DNA of 64,000 nucleotides from Pelagadaptatus aseana (GCA_040365065.1 BAABNI010000013.1:47000-110999); one strand, 5' to 3'. Shown: positions 17,414 through 26,017, counted from the first letter of the stretch. Translations and numbers: made by a program. Notes: generated by a model from the sequence alone, not told the origin.

Positions 17414-18730
17414 TCAGTTTGGGTAGACATAGGCCTCGGCAATTTGTCGCAAATTGATTTTGGCCCGCAAATGGCTGGCCAGCAAAAACACCCCACCCAA
17501 TTTGCGATGCAGAAAAATTGAATCCGCCTTGGGCACATGCCAGAACGCCTTGTCCTGACTCAGCGCCATGCCTTTATTGTGCAGCCGCCGCATCAGATCG
17601 GTGCGACCGAAATCATAGACGCCGTCGTAACACACCGGCTCACAGGCCTCTGTGCACATATCGACAATGCAGTTCTGGTAGAAGTCATCCAGCTCCCGAC
17701 TCATCAAACCGATATCCAGCGCCGCTGATAACACTCGATCGCGCTGATGGTGAAACACGCCCGACAGCAATTCACGATACAGGTCGACAAACTCTTTCTG
17801 GTATTCCCGTGTGGCACCAAAGTCCAGCAGCACAATTTTGCGGGTGACCGGGCAATAGCGATAGTTGGCAAAATTAGGATCGGTTTGCACCAGTCCATGC
17901 TCAAAGGTCTCTTTGAAGAACAATTCAAACAGGGCGGCGGCCGCATCATTGCGGGTTTGCTGATCCGCCTCGTACAAAAGCTCAATGGGCTCACTGTTCA
18001 TAAAGCCCATGGCCAGCAGATTGGCGGAGGTAAATTCGGCAAAACCCTTGGGCATACTGAAGCGTTCATCACCCGCGACCACCTGATGATAGCGCTGCAT
18101 CATGCTGGCCTCAGTCAGATAGTCGGCCTCAGCGTGAAGCTGCCTTTTGGCCTCGTCCAACAGCGGCGCAAAATCGATACCCTTGGGTATCAGCCCCGTC
18201 ATGCTTAACAGGGTCGCGACGTTATCGACGTCGCTGTCGATACTTTCACGAACCCCCGGGTACTGAATTTTCAAGGCCAGCTTATCGCCATCGTGGGTAA
18301 TGGCTTCATGCACCTGCCCGATGGAGGCCGCCGCGACGGGCTCGTCATCAAAAAAGGCAAAGCGGTCGCGCCAGTCCGGCCCCAGTGCCTGCGCCATGGC
18401 CTGATGCAACTGCGCGCGTGGCATGGAATCAGCCTCGCTACGCAATCGGGCGAGAATCTCCGTCAGCGCCGGCGGCAAAATATCCCCCGCATCCATGGAC
18501 ATCAGCTGTCCGACCTTCATGGCCGCACCGCGCATACTGGCCAACTGATCGGCGATGCGGGCGATGTTTCTCGGCGTCAGCAGCAGATCCTTGACCGCCG
18601 GGCGCTCGCCCTTGATCAACTGAGCCGCCCCATTGGTCAAGACACTGCCGGCGACGCGGGTTGCCAGCGAGCCCAGTTTACTGAATCGATTCAAGCGCCC
18701 GGATGGTACTGCTCGTTGTTTCTTTGTCAC
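17414..18730 (-). CDS. ABC1/AarF-type atypical kinase (UbiB-like), paralogue 1
   Basis: The roughly 438-residue protein carries the ABC1 atypical-kinase marks: MKVGQLMSMD (KxGQ motif), an alanine-rich loop in AAASIGQVH, invariant Lys in LALKIQYPG, then QTDPNFANY and LLDFGATR, equivalents of the catalytic and DFG loops. True UbiB is about 540 residues with C-terminal membrane helices; none is obvious here, so this is a UbiB paralogue rather than the ubiquinone-biosynthesis protein itself. The GTG at 18730 with AAAGGT 7 bases upstream is the best start; an upstream ATG at 18805 lacks a site. A second paralogue is at 40301. Confidence 0.85.
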   Translation of the reverse strand: MTKKQRAVPSGRLNRFSKLGSLATRVAGSVLTNGAAQLIKGERPAVKDLLLTPRNIARIADQLASMRGAAMKVGQLMSMDAGDILPPALTEILARLRSEADSMPRAQLHQAMAQALGPDWRDRFAFFDDEPVAAASIGQVHEAITHDGDKLALKIQYPGVRESIDSDVDNVATLLSMTGLIPKGIDFAPLLDEAKRQLHAEADYLTEASMMQRYHQVVAGDERFSMPKGFAEFTSANLLAMGFMNSEPIELLYEADQQTRNDAAAALFELFFKETFEHGLVQTDPNFANYRYCPVTRKIVLLDFGATREYQKEFVDLYRELLSGVFHHQRDRVLSAALDIGLMSRELDDFYQNCIVDMCTEACEPVCYDGVYDFGRTDLMRRLHNKGMALSQDKAFWHVPKADSIFLHRKLGGVFLLASHLRAKINLRQIAEAYVYPN

Positions 18731-18965
18731 TGTTACGACCTTTGTGTTTTTCAGGCTTACCCAACCATGCCCGAACCATCTTGCATTCAGGTGACATGAC
18801 TCCATTGGTTTTACGTATCAAGGCACTTCCCGGTTCAAGCGGGCCAGAGCCATTCAACCCTTTTGACAGGTACTGATACGCGGTACCGCCATGCTGCATC
18901 GGGGTCATCCAAAATGCCTTATTCTGCGTAGCACTGGCTAATAACGTTAAACCAGAATAACCGCT

Positions 18966-20438
18966 ATGAGTCAGGAAATTGCCATCTGCTGGTTTCGCCA
19001 GGATTTGCGAATCAGCGACAACCCCGCCCTGCTGGCAGCAGCCGAGCACGATCAGCTGCTGCCGATCTACGTACTTGATGATGACAGCGCCGACGAGGTT
19101 GCCATGGGTGGTGCCAGCCGCTGGTGGTTGCACCACTCTTTACAGTCACTCAACAGTGACCTGATTGGCACCCTGCAATTTTTCCGGGGCGATGCCAGCG
19201 TCATACTCAGGGAACTGTGCCAGCGACACAATGTAACCCATGTCTATTGGAACCGCTGCTACGAACCCTGGCGCATTGATCGCGACCGCGAAATCAAAAC
19301 CGAGTTGCTGGAACAGGGCATCCACGCCGAAAGCTTTAACGCCTCGCTACTGCAGGAGCCCTGGGCCATCACCAAAACCGATGGCAGCCCCTATAAAGTC
19401 TTCACCCCTTACTACCGGCGTTTTATGGTCCAGAGCCACGCTGCGCCCAAAGCCACACCTCGGTTTATGCCATCACTGCTGGAGGACAGCCACAGCTGTT
19501 CCCTCAGCGATCTGGAGTTGCTGCCCAGCATAAACTGGGCTGAGGGTTTTAAACCGCACTGGCAGCCGGGTGAGAAATGGGCACACAAGCGCTGGCGCAG
19601 CTTTCTTGACGAGCGCCTCAACAATTATCAACAGGGTCGCGACTTCCCGGCCAAGCAATCCGTGTCGGGCCTGTCGCCGCACTTGCACTTTGGTGAAATC
19701 TCCCCCAGACAATTACTGCAGGACCTGCAATACGTTGGCGGCAGCGATACCGACAACGACAATCGCGAACACTTTATTCGGGAACTGGCCTGGCGCGAGT
19801 TTTCCTATTACCTGTTGTATCACTGGCCAGACCTGCCCGGCAAAAACCTGCGCCCGGAATTTGATTACTTCCCATGGCAGCACGATGAAACCCTATTGCG
19901 CCAGTGGCAACGGGGCATGACCGGCTACCCGCTGGTGGATGCGGGCATGCGCGAACTCTGGCAGACCGGTTTTATGCACAATCGGGTGCGCATGATCACC
20001 GCCTCGTTTTTGGTGAAAAACCTGAGACAGGACTGGCGCTCGGGGGCCGCCTGGTTCTGGGATTGCCTGCTCGATGCCGATCTCGCCAGCAACAGCGCCA
20101 GCTGGCAATGGGTGGCCGGCTGCGGCACCGATGCCGCACCCTATTTCCGGATCTTTAACCCCGTAACCCAATCGGAAAAGTTCGACCCCGGCGGCGACTA
20201 CATTCGCCAGTATGTACCCGAGCTGGCCGCACTGCCCAACCGCTACCTGCATCGCCCATGGGAGGCACCGGATGACCTACTGGCTCAGGCCGGTATCACT
20301 CTCGGCAAAGACTACCCACACCCCATGATTGATCTTGCCGAATCCCGGGCCGCCGCGCTGGATGCTTTCGCCGCCATCAAAACCGTCGAACCAACAGTAG
20401 CAGTGAATCAAGCCGCCCAAAAAGTATCGGCTCTGTAA
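18966..20438 (+). CDS. phrB: Deoxyribodipyrimidine photolyase (CPD photolyase)
   Basis: This 490-residue flavoprotein has the N-terminal antenna domain starting with WFRQDLRISDNPAL and the FAD-binding C-domain with FIRELAWREFSYYLL, TGYPLVDAGMRELWQTGFMHNR and NPVTQSEKFDPGGDYIR. These are class I CPD photolyase signatures, including the Trp-rich region that recognises the dimer. It repairs cyclobutane pyrimidine dimers using blue light. Length is normal. It is a single-gene unit with its own terminator. Confidence 0.93.
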   Translation: MSQEIAICWFRQDLRISDNPALLAAAEHDQLLPIYVLDDDSADEVAMGGASRWWLHHSLQSLNSDLIGTLQFFRGDASVILRELCQRHNVTHVYWNRCYEPWRIDRDREIKTELLEQGIHAESFNASLLQEPWAITKTDGSPYKVFTPYYRRFMVQSHAAPKATPRFMPSLLEDSHSCSLSDLELLPSINWAEGFKPHWQPGEKWAHKRWRSFLDERLNNYQQGRDFPAKQSVSGLSPHLHFGEISPRQLLQDLQYVGGSDTDNDNREHFIRELAWREFSYYLLYHWPDLPGKNLRPEFDYFPWQHDETLLRQWQRGMTGYPLVDAGMRELWQTGFMHNRVRMITASFLVKNLRQDWRSGAAWFWDCLLDADLASNSASWQWVAGCGTDAAPYFRIFNPVTQSEKFDPGGDYIRQYVPELAALPNRYLHRPWEAPDDLLAQAGITLGKDYPHPMIDLAESRAAALDAFAAIKTVEPTVAVNQAAQKVSAL

Positions 20439-20443
20439 AAATT

Positions 20444-20482
20444 AACCCGCCATAAAACCCGTCTCTGGGCGGGTTATTTTTT
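20444..20482 (+). terminator. Rho-independent terminator after the photolyase gene
   Basis: AACCCGCC (20444-20451) pairs with GGCGGGTT (20468-20475) and is followed by ATTTTTT. Confidence 0.85.
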
Positions 20483-20575
20483 CTCGTTAATAAAATCAAC
20501 AGACCTCTAGGAAACAGTCCTCCTCGCAGGCCCAACAAGCATTTTGTTGCGGTTAAGGTACAGTGGCTTTTTATT

Positions 20576-20797
20576 ATGAAAGAATTGTCTCAAGTTACTA
20601 TGAAAGAATTGTCTCAAGAGAATATTGGCTGCCCTTATTGTGGAGAATCCATTCAGGTATTGATTGATCCCGAAGATGCTGGACAACAATACATCGAAGA
20701 TTGCCAAGTGTGTTGCAGACCCATCACGTTCAGTGTTTCTGTGGGCATGGACGGCGAGTTAACGGTTATCGTAAAAGATGAAAATGATACGCTGTAG
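20576..20797 (+). CDS. CPXCG-motif cysteine-rich protein
   Basis: The 73-residue protein has CPYCGE and, 23 residues later, CQVCCRPI, the paired metal-binding knuckles of the small CPXCG family (probable zinc ribbon, function unknown). The N-terminus is duplicated: MKELSQ appears twice because a 24-base unit beginning ATGAAAGAATTGTCTCAAG is repeated in tandem (20576-20599 and 20600-20623), so two in-frame ATGs are available. Neither has a good Shine-Dalgarno sequence. An attC-like site begins 6 bases after the stop. Confidence 0.82.
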   Translation: MKELSQVTMKELSQENIGCPYCGESIQVLIDPEDAGQQYIEDCQVCCRPITFSVSVGMDGELTVIVKDENDTL

Positions 20798-20803
20798 TTA
20801 TAC

Positions 20804-20858
20804 ACATAACAAAATGATCAAGTGCACTCCGCCCCTTCGGGGCTGCGCGGTGTTATCC
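20804..20858 (+). other. attC-like recombination site (putative)
   Basis: Core-like ends ACATAAC (20804-20810) and GTTATCC (20852-20858) form an inverted repeat of ATAACA with TGTTAT. The interior has ATCAAG soon after the left core and a GCCCC-TTC-GGGGC hairpin, the usual layout of an integron attC site. It is short (55 bp), the right core misses two positions of the GTTRRRY consensus, and no integrase gene is in the window. There is no T-run, so it is not an ordinary terminator. It follows the CPXCG gene and precedes a cassette-like ORF. Confidence 0.35.
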
Positions 20859-20884
20859 ATTATTTAATTAGAGTCATACGTAAG

Positions 20885-21370
20885 ATGCTAGTACCGAAAA
20901 CATACACCGTGCCTTTATCTTTTTCTGCTCGGAAATTTTATCTCGAGGTGCTTCGGCCGGAGTTAGTTGAGATAGACTATGAAGCGGTGATGTCGAGTAA
21001 AGAAAGACTCAGATCTGTTTTCGCTTCACAAACCGAGTGGCCTCGCGACGACATGACATTACTTGAAAATAAAAACGATCTGATTCGACACCAGCGCGAG
21101 TTTGAGAATCGGGAGGCATTCGCCTACTCGATATTCACACCAGACAGGCAGGAATACGTCGGTTGCGTTTATATCAATCCCACAAAGGTACAGAAATACG
21201 ATACTGAGGTATTTCTTTGGGTTACAGATGAATACATCGAAGCAGAAGAGCAGCTACTTTCAACAATGAAAACTTGGCTGTCTGATGAATGGCCGTTTCA
21301 AGCGATCGGGTTTCCGGGGCGAGACATACCTTGGCATGATTGGGAATTGCTGGATCGCGACAATATCTGA
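20885..21370 (+). CDS. Hypothetical protein, possible GNAT-fold acetyltransferase
   Basis: I do not recognise a precise family. From the ATG at 20885 the product is about 161 residues; an upstream ATG at 20822 would start inside the attC-like site and is less likely. The middle FAYSIFTPDRQEYVGCVYINP followed by KYDTEVFLWV resembles the beta4-beta5 core of GNAT N-acetyltransferases, but the acetyl-CoA loop is not clear. It stands between the attC-like site and a DUF4345 gene, is somewhat lower in GC than its neighbours, and looks like a mobile gene cassette. An acetyltransferase role is only a suggestion. Confidence 0.6.
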   Translation: MLVPKTYTVPLSFSARKFYLEVLRPELVEIDYEAVMSSKERLRSVFASQTEWPRDDMTLLENKNDLIRHQREFENREAFAYSIFTPDRQEYVGCVYINPTKVQKYDTEVFLWVTDEYIEAEEQLLSTMKTWLSDEWPFQAIGFPGRDIPWHDWELLDRDNI

Positions 21371-21482
21371 AACTCCGCACCGACATGCAACTGAAGCAAC
21401 TCTTAGGATGATCGACCGAATCACGGGCTATACTCTCGGATCATTTTAATCACTCGAACGTCTAACTACGGATTTCTGCACT

Positions 21483-21872
21483 ATGAGCAAATTGATTGTA
21501 CTGGGCACCGCCGCCATCTTTGTGGTGTATGGATTATTTTTTATTGCCCTGCCAGTGGAGACCCTGCACCTGGTTGTGGATGGCACCGTAACTTCCAGCT
21601 CGGGGATCACCGATGTGCGGGCCACCTATGGCGGCATGACCATCGCGGTGGGAATCATCCTGTTTATGCTGGGAAGAGATCCGCAAACCCTTCGATTGGG
21701 ATTGATGTCGGTGTTGCTGTTAATGCTGGGTATGGCCACTGGTCGTACTCTGGGTATGGTTGTGGACGGCCACCCCAATCTTTTTATGTACATTTATCTG
21801 GGACTTGAGCTGACCCTGATTCTGGTGTCATTCTTACTGCTGAATAAAAACAACAACACAACGCCAGCGTAA
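21483..21872 (+). CDS. DUF4345 membrane protein
   Basis: The 129-residue protein is predicted to have four membrane helices: an N-terminal one near residues 4-24, two between about 45 and 90, and one at 100-122. A conserved-looking DVRATYGGMTIAVG segment sits before helix 2, typical of DUF4345 proteins. The function of the family is unknown. It lies 35 bases before the MAPEG gene on the same strand and may be cotranscribed with it. Confidence 0.75.
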   Translation: MSKLIVLGTAAIFVVYGLFFIALPVETLHLVVDGTVTSSSGITDVRATYGGMTIAVGIILFMLGRDPQTLRLGLMSVLLLMLGMATGRTLGMVVDGHPNLFMYIYLGLELTLILVSFLLLNKNNNTTPA

Positions 21873-21906
21873 CCGGCTTAACCACCATTTATACAGGGAA
21901 GTCTCC

Positions 21907-22311
21907 ATGGATCTCGCACAAACCTACTCGATTACCATTGCCGCCTTGGGCGCGCTGTCGGCATTGATGTTTTGCCAATTGATTGTCGCCGATGTGGTTG
22001 GCGTGCGCGCCAAGCACCTGCCCGGCTCATCTGTCCCGACTGACCACAGCAACCTGCTGTTTCGAACCACGCGCACGGTGGCCAACACCAATGAAAGTAT
22101 TGCGATTTTTATTCTGGCGGTTCTGTTCTGTGTACTGAGTGGCGCTTCGCCCACTGTCACCGCCTATGGGGCCTGGGGGTTTGTGATCAGCCGGGCGCTC
22201 TACGCCATTTGCTATTACGCCAACCTGCCGCTGCTGCGCTCCACTACCTTTGCTCTGGCACTGCTGGCCATAGTGGCACTTCTGATCACGGGATTTTCTG
22301 GGTGGTTCTAA
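21907..22311 (+). CDS. MAPEG-family membrane protein
   Basis: The 134-residue product has four predicted helices and the MAPEG-type segment with RTTRTVANTNESIAIF after the first loop and YGAWGFVISRALYAICYYAN, corresponding to the glutathione-binding Arg and Asn region of eukaryotic members. Bacterial members are of uncertain substrate. GGGAAG lies about 7 bases before the ATG. It follows the DUF4345 gene closely. Confidence 0.8.
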   Translation: MDLAQTYSITIAALGALSALMFCQLIVADVVGVRAKHLPGSSVPTDHSNLLFRTTRTVANTNESIAIFILAVLFCVLSGASPTVTAYGAWGFVISRALYAICYYANLPLLRSTTFALALLAIVALLITGFSGWF

Positions 22312-22351
22312 GCGACCTTTTGCCCAACCCGGCTGGCGCCAATAACCGTTT

Positions 22352-22786
22352 ATGAAAGTCATCAGCTTCGCTCTGTCATTGGTGATAGCCGTGGCCTCAG
22401 CCCAGGCCGCGGAATCAATCAAACCTTTTACCACCGATGGCTGCAGTGCGTTTCCCGATGGCACTCTGGCACAAAACCAGTTGTGGTTGGCGTGCTGCAC
22501 CGCGCACGACATTGCCTACTGGCAGGGCGGCACCCATGAGGAACGTCTGACGGCAGATACAGAGCTGGAAACCTGTGTCGCCGGGGTTGGCGAACCGGCC
22601 GTGGCGGCCCTGATGCTGGCGGGAGTCCGCATTGGCGGCTCGCCCTATCTGCCCACCGAGTTTCGCTGGGGTTATGGCTGGGACTACCCGCGGGGCTATC
22701 GGGCACTGACGCCTGAAGAGAAAAACAACGCGCAAGCCGAGCTGGAAAAATTCGGCGTGGGCCGCAGCAACTCAAACAATCCGTAA
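22352..22786 (+). CDS. Secreted phospholipase A2-like protein with CCxxHD motif
   Basis: The 144-residue protein has a signal peptide ending ASAQA (residues 1-19) and then DGCSAFPDG followed by LACCTAHDIAYWQGG. The CCxxHDxxY arrangement is the catalytic His-Asp motif of secreted phospholipases A2, and a preceding Cys with GCSAFPDG is reminiscent of small bacterial and fungal PLA2s. A calcium loop is not obvious. The rest (RWGYGWDYPRGYRALTPEE) matches uncharacterised proteobacterial exported proteins. Lipase activity is an inference. Confidence 0.6.
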   Translation: MKVISFALSLVIAVASAQAAESIKPFTTDGCSAFPDGTLAQNQLWLACCTAHDIAYWQGGTHEERLTADTELETCVAGVGEPAVAALMLAGVRIGGSPYLPTEFRWGYGWDYPRGYRALTPEEKNNAQAELEKFGVGRSNSNNP

Positions 22787-22843
22787 ACAGGTCAGCAGCC
22801 TGATGGTTCAATGCCTATTTTTTAAACATTCAAGGAGTGATGC

Positions 22844-23458
22844 ATGTCAAAAGGCAAATTACTGGGCCTGATCATCCTGTTGCTGGCAGTGGGGTTGCTG
22901 GCGGATTTCTACGGCAAAGTGCAGGAACAGAAGCGCATGCAACTGGCGGCGCAGGAACAGGCCGCGAGGGAAAAAGAACAGCAGGCCCACGAGCAGCGCA
23001 TGCAGGAGTTACAAGAACAGAATCGACAGCGCGAAGCCTTGCTGCGCCGAGAGGAAGAGCACATGCGCCTGCGTCAGGATATGCTGGAGCAGTCGAACAA
23101 GTTGCAGGATCGGGCGGTAAAATCGGCCAAACTGGCTCAGGGCCTGCAAATGGCAACGCACTTTAAAATGGCCATCAGCCAGTTTTACCAGACCCACGGC
23201 TACCTGCCAGACTCCAATCTGGATATTGGACTCGGCCAGCCGCTGGATTACGCCGAGGGCGCAGTGGCCGCCACCGACATTCGCAACGACGGCATCATTG
23301 CCATTGGCTACACCCGTGAGACCGGTATCCCCGGCGGCGAAATTTATCTGCTTCCGCAAGAGCGAGACTTCGGCCTGAGCTGGCGCTGTGAATCGCCGGA
23401 CTACAAAAACATCAACCAACTGCTTACTTCGTGCAGTTATAACCGCAATCGTCACTGA
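22844..23458 (+). CDS. Membrane-anchored coiled-coil protein with pilin-like C-terminal domain
   Basis: Residues 6-22 form one membrane helix; residues about 26-90 are an extreme Gln/Glu/Arg-rich coiled coil; residues about 100-204 resemble a type IV pilin globular domain (TYPE: FKMAISQFYQTHGYLPDSN, then GLGQPLDYAEGAVAA and GEIYLLPQ) with two Cys residues (WRCESP and LTSCSY) placed as in the pilin D-loop. The start has AAGGAG 8 bases upstream. There is no prepilin peptidase leader, so it is not a normal pilin; it may sit in the inner membrane facing the periplasm. Function unknown. Confidence 0.65.
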   Translation: MSKGKLLGLIILLLAVGLLADFYGKVQEQKRMQLAAQEQAAREKEQQAHEQRMQELQEQNRQREALLRREEEHMRLRQDMLEQSNKLQDRAVKSAKLAQGLQMATHFKMAISQFYQTHGYLPDSNLDIGLGQPLDYAEGAVAATDIRNDGIIAIGYTRETGIPGGEIYLLPQERDFGLSWRCESPDYKNINQLLTSCSYNRNRH

Positions 23459-23493
23459 TCACAGCAGCGGCTTACTCATTTGTTTATCCGGAT

Positions 23494-24426
23494 TCAATTG
23501 TTTTCCTGATGGGCCTCTTGCAGGCAATCCCAGAAGGTTTCCACCACCCGTGATGGCTTCGGCGATATGCGATGCATGGCGACAAAGTCACACTGATAGT
23601 GGTACTTGTCCTTGGCGATGGGTCGGATCAGACCCTTGCGCTCAAAGGAGCCGGCGTAGTGATCCGGCAGATAGCCGACGTAGCGGCCAGACAGCAAGCA
23701 GTGAATAATCGCTTCCTGATCAAACACCGTAGCATCGCGCTCCCAACCCAGTTCCGAGCTGAGCTCCATATTGGGTGAGTGGTAACCCAGCCCGGCGTAT
23801 TTGGTACCGCGCACATCCTCCACCGTTACGGTGCGTGAATCCTTCTGAAACAACGGGTGTTCGGCGCCGCAATAGAGGTACATCTGCTCGTAGAACAGGT
23901 GCTGGTACACCAGACTGCTGGATTCCCGGTGCGAAGGGATCACCGCAATCTGGATGCGTCCCTCCATAACCCCGCTTTCCAGCTCGTTGAGAGGCTCGAC
24001 AATGATATCCATGGTCACTTCCGGCGCCAGATCATCAAACGTCTGAATCGCCTTATGGATACGTGAATCGGGGTTGGACGCGGTTTTATCAAACAGACCA
24101 ATTGTGATATGGCCGGTCATGCGCTTGTGCACATCCGCCACCTCGCCCCGGAAGTGATCCATCGACGCCAGCAACCGCAGGGTAGCCTGATAGATCTGCT
24201 GGCCCTCATCGGTCAACGCAAAGCCACTGCGACCTCGATGGCACAGGGTAATCCCGAGCCGCAACTCGAGATCCTTGATGTGGCGGCTGATGGTGGAGCG
24301 ACCGATATTGAGCTTCAGCTCCGCAGCGGAAAAGCCACCGGCCTCGGCCACCGCGCGAAACACCCGCAACAGGCGCAGATCAATATCACTCAACTGTCCC
24401 AGCAGGGCTGTCTGTTTACGTCCCAT
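23494..24426 (-). CDS. LysR-family transcriptional regulator
   Basis: The 310-residue protein has the N-terminal winged HTH (IDLRLLRVFRAVAEAGGFSAA through STISRHIKDLELRLG) and a periplasmic-binding-like effector domain. It is divergent from the transaminase gene 24614, which LysR proteins commonly regulate, so it probably controls beta-alanine or related amine catabolism. Its leader, just before the start codon, contains a hexamer repeat (see the separate entry). The SD is weak (GGTG). Confidence 0.9.
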   Translation of the reverse strand: MGRKQTALLGQLSDIDLRLLRVFRAVAEAGGFSAAELKLNIGRSTISRHIKDLELRLGITLCHRGRSGFALTDEGQQIYQATLRLLASMDHFRGEVADVHKRMTGHITIGLFDKTASNPDSRIHKAIQTFDDLAPEVTMDIIVEPLNELESGVMEGRIQIAVIPSHRESSSLVYQHLFYEQMYLYCGAEHPLFQKDSRTVTVEDVRGTKYAGLGYHSPNMELSSELGWERDATVFDQEAIIHCLLSGRYVGYLPDHYAGSFERKGLIRPIAKDKYHYQCDFVAMHRISPKPSRVVETFWDCLQEAHQENN

Positions 24427-24431
24427 AAAAA

Positions 24432-24461
24432 ATCACCATCACAATCACGATCACGATCGCC
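24432..24461 (+). repeat. Imperfect hexamer tandem repeat in the lysR leader
   Basis: Five consecutive hexamers read ATCACC, ATCACA, ATCACG, ATCACG and ATCGCC on the plus strand, ending 6 bases from the LysR start codon. On the gene strand they read as TGATNG-type units and overlap the probable ribosome site. Confidence 0.7.
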
Positions 24462-24613
24462 AAAGGGCTGAAATTAGTTATCCGGCGGGCATTCTGCCAT
24501 TAGTTTCACAAACCGTCACGTAAACTTGGATTTTTAATTATTTATACAACTATAAAACAGCACTACATTAGCCTCACCCAAACCAAAAACATCGATGAAA
24601 AGAGACTGATTCA

Positions 24614-25951
24614 ATGAGTGACAAACTTGCCGGCCTGAGCCAGAAGCAACTGGACGCCCACTGGATGGCCTTCAGTGGCAACCGTGCCTTTAAAAAGGAC
24701 CCGCGGATCATTACCGCCGCCAAAGGCGCCTATTTCACCAGCGCCGATGGCCGCCAGATTTTTGATGGCCTGTCCGGTCTGTGGACCTGTGGTGCCGGTC
24801 ACTGCCGCCCGGAAATTACCGAGGCCGTGAATCAGCAGATGCAGACTCTGGATTACTCTCCCGCCTTTCAGTTCGGTCACCCCAAAGCTTTTGAGCTGGC
24901 CGACCGCCTGGGCGACTTTATGCCCGAGGGCATCAACCGCGTTTTCTTTACCGGTTCCGGCTCTGAATCCGCCGAGACCTCACTGAAAATCGCCCGCGCC
25001 TACTGGCGCAAAAAAGGCATGGCCACTAAAACCAAGCTGATTGGCCGCGCCAAGGGTTACCACGGCGTTAACTGGGGTGGCATCAGCGTTGGCGGTATTG
25101 GCGGTAACCGCGCCCTCTACGGCAATGCCGTAGAAGCCTACCACCTGCCTCACACCATGCTGCCGGAAAACAAATTCGTGAAAGGCCTGCCCGACGATGG
25201 CGCCAGCAAAGCCGATGAGCTGCTGGAAATGATTGCCCTGCACGACGCCTCTAACATCGCGGCGGTGATCGTTGAGCCCATGGCCGGTTCTGCCGGGGTA
25301 CTGCCACCGCCCAAGGGTTACCTCAAGCGTCTGCGTGAAATCTGTACCCAGCACAACATCCTGCTGATTTTCGATGAAGTGATTACCGCCTTTGGTCGCG
25401 TTGGCGCCAATACCGGTGCCGAAGCCTTTGGCGTGGTGCCCGATATGATCAACATCGCCAAGCAGATGACCAACGGTGCCATCCCCATGGGCGCGGTGAT
25501 CACCAGCGAAGAGATCTACGACACCTTTATGGAAAACAGCGGTGCCGATCACGCAGTAGAACTGCCTCACGGCTACACCTACTCCGCTCACCCGATTGCC
25601 TGTGCCGCCGGCCTCGCCGCTCTCGACCTGCTGGAAAAAGACAAGTTGATCGAACGCTCCGCCGCCATGGCACCGATCTTTGAAGAGAAGATCCACCAGC
25701 TCAAAGGCACCCCGCTGATCACCGACATCCGCAACTGCGGTCTGGCCGCCGGCCTGACCATTGAAGTCAAAGACGGTGATCCATTGCTGCGCCCCTACCA
25801 GATCGGCCTTAAAATGTGGGAGAAGGGTTTCTACGTTCGCTTTGGTGGCGACACCGTACAACTGGGCCTGCCGTTTATTGTTGAAAGTGATGAAATCGAC
25901 GCACTGGTTAACGCTCTGGGCGACAGCATTACCGAGGTATCCAAAAGCTAG
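24614..25951 (+). CDS. Omega-amino acid:pyruvate (beta-alanine) aminotransferase
   Basis: This 445-residue class-III PLP aminotransferase has SGLWTCGAGHCRPEI near the start, FTGSGSESAETSLKIARAYWR for phosphate binding, IFDEVITAFGRVG and the PLP lysine in MINIAKQMTNGAIPMGAV. The pattern and length match beta-alanine/omega-amino acid:pyruvate transaminases. With MmsA directly downstream, the likely reaction is beta-alanine (or a similar omega-amino acid) to malonate semialdehyde. Substrate preference remains an inference from context. Confidence 0.9.
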   Translation: MSDKLAGLSQKQLDAHWMAFSGNRAFKKDPRIITAAKGAYFTSADGRQIFDGLSGLWTCGAGHCRPEITEAVNQQMQTLDYSPAFQFGHPKAFELADRLGDFMPEGINRVFFTGSGSESAETSLKIARAYWRKKGMATKTKLIGRAKGYHGVNWGGISVGGIGGNRALYGNAVEAYHLPHTMLPENKFVKGLPDDGASKADELLEMIALHDASNIAAVIVEPMAGSAGVLPPPKGYLKRLREICTQHNILLIFDEVITAFGRVGANTGAEAFGVVPDMINIAKQMTNGAIPMGAVITSEEIYDTFMENSGADHAVELPHGYTYSAHPIACAAGLAALDLLEKDKLIERSAAMAPIFEEKIHQLKGTPLITDIRNCGLAAGLTIEVKDGDPLLRPYQIGLKMWEKGFYVRFGGDTVQLGLPFIVESDEIDALVNALGDSITEVSKS

Positions 25952-25981
25952 CTCTCGATCAACAGTCCTCCGTTGGTCTTT

Positions 25982-26017
25982 GCCGGTCCGGATACCGCTG
26001 TCCGGGCCGGCTTTTTT
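25982..26017 (+). terminator. Terminator or attenuator between the transaminase gene and mmsA
   Basis: GCCGGTCCGGA and TCCGGGCCGGC form a GC-rich stem with a short loop, followed by TTTTTT. It separates the transaminase from mmsA, which has its own ribosome site at 26113, so the two may be expressed partly independently. Confidence 0.8.

Noticed and set aside
20804..20858. Ordinary Rho-independent terminator
   Set aside because: The GCCCC/GGGGC hairpin has no following T-run, and the inverted ATAACA/TGTTAT ends fit an attC-like layout better.
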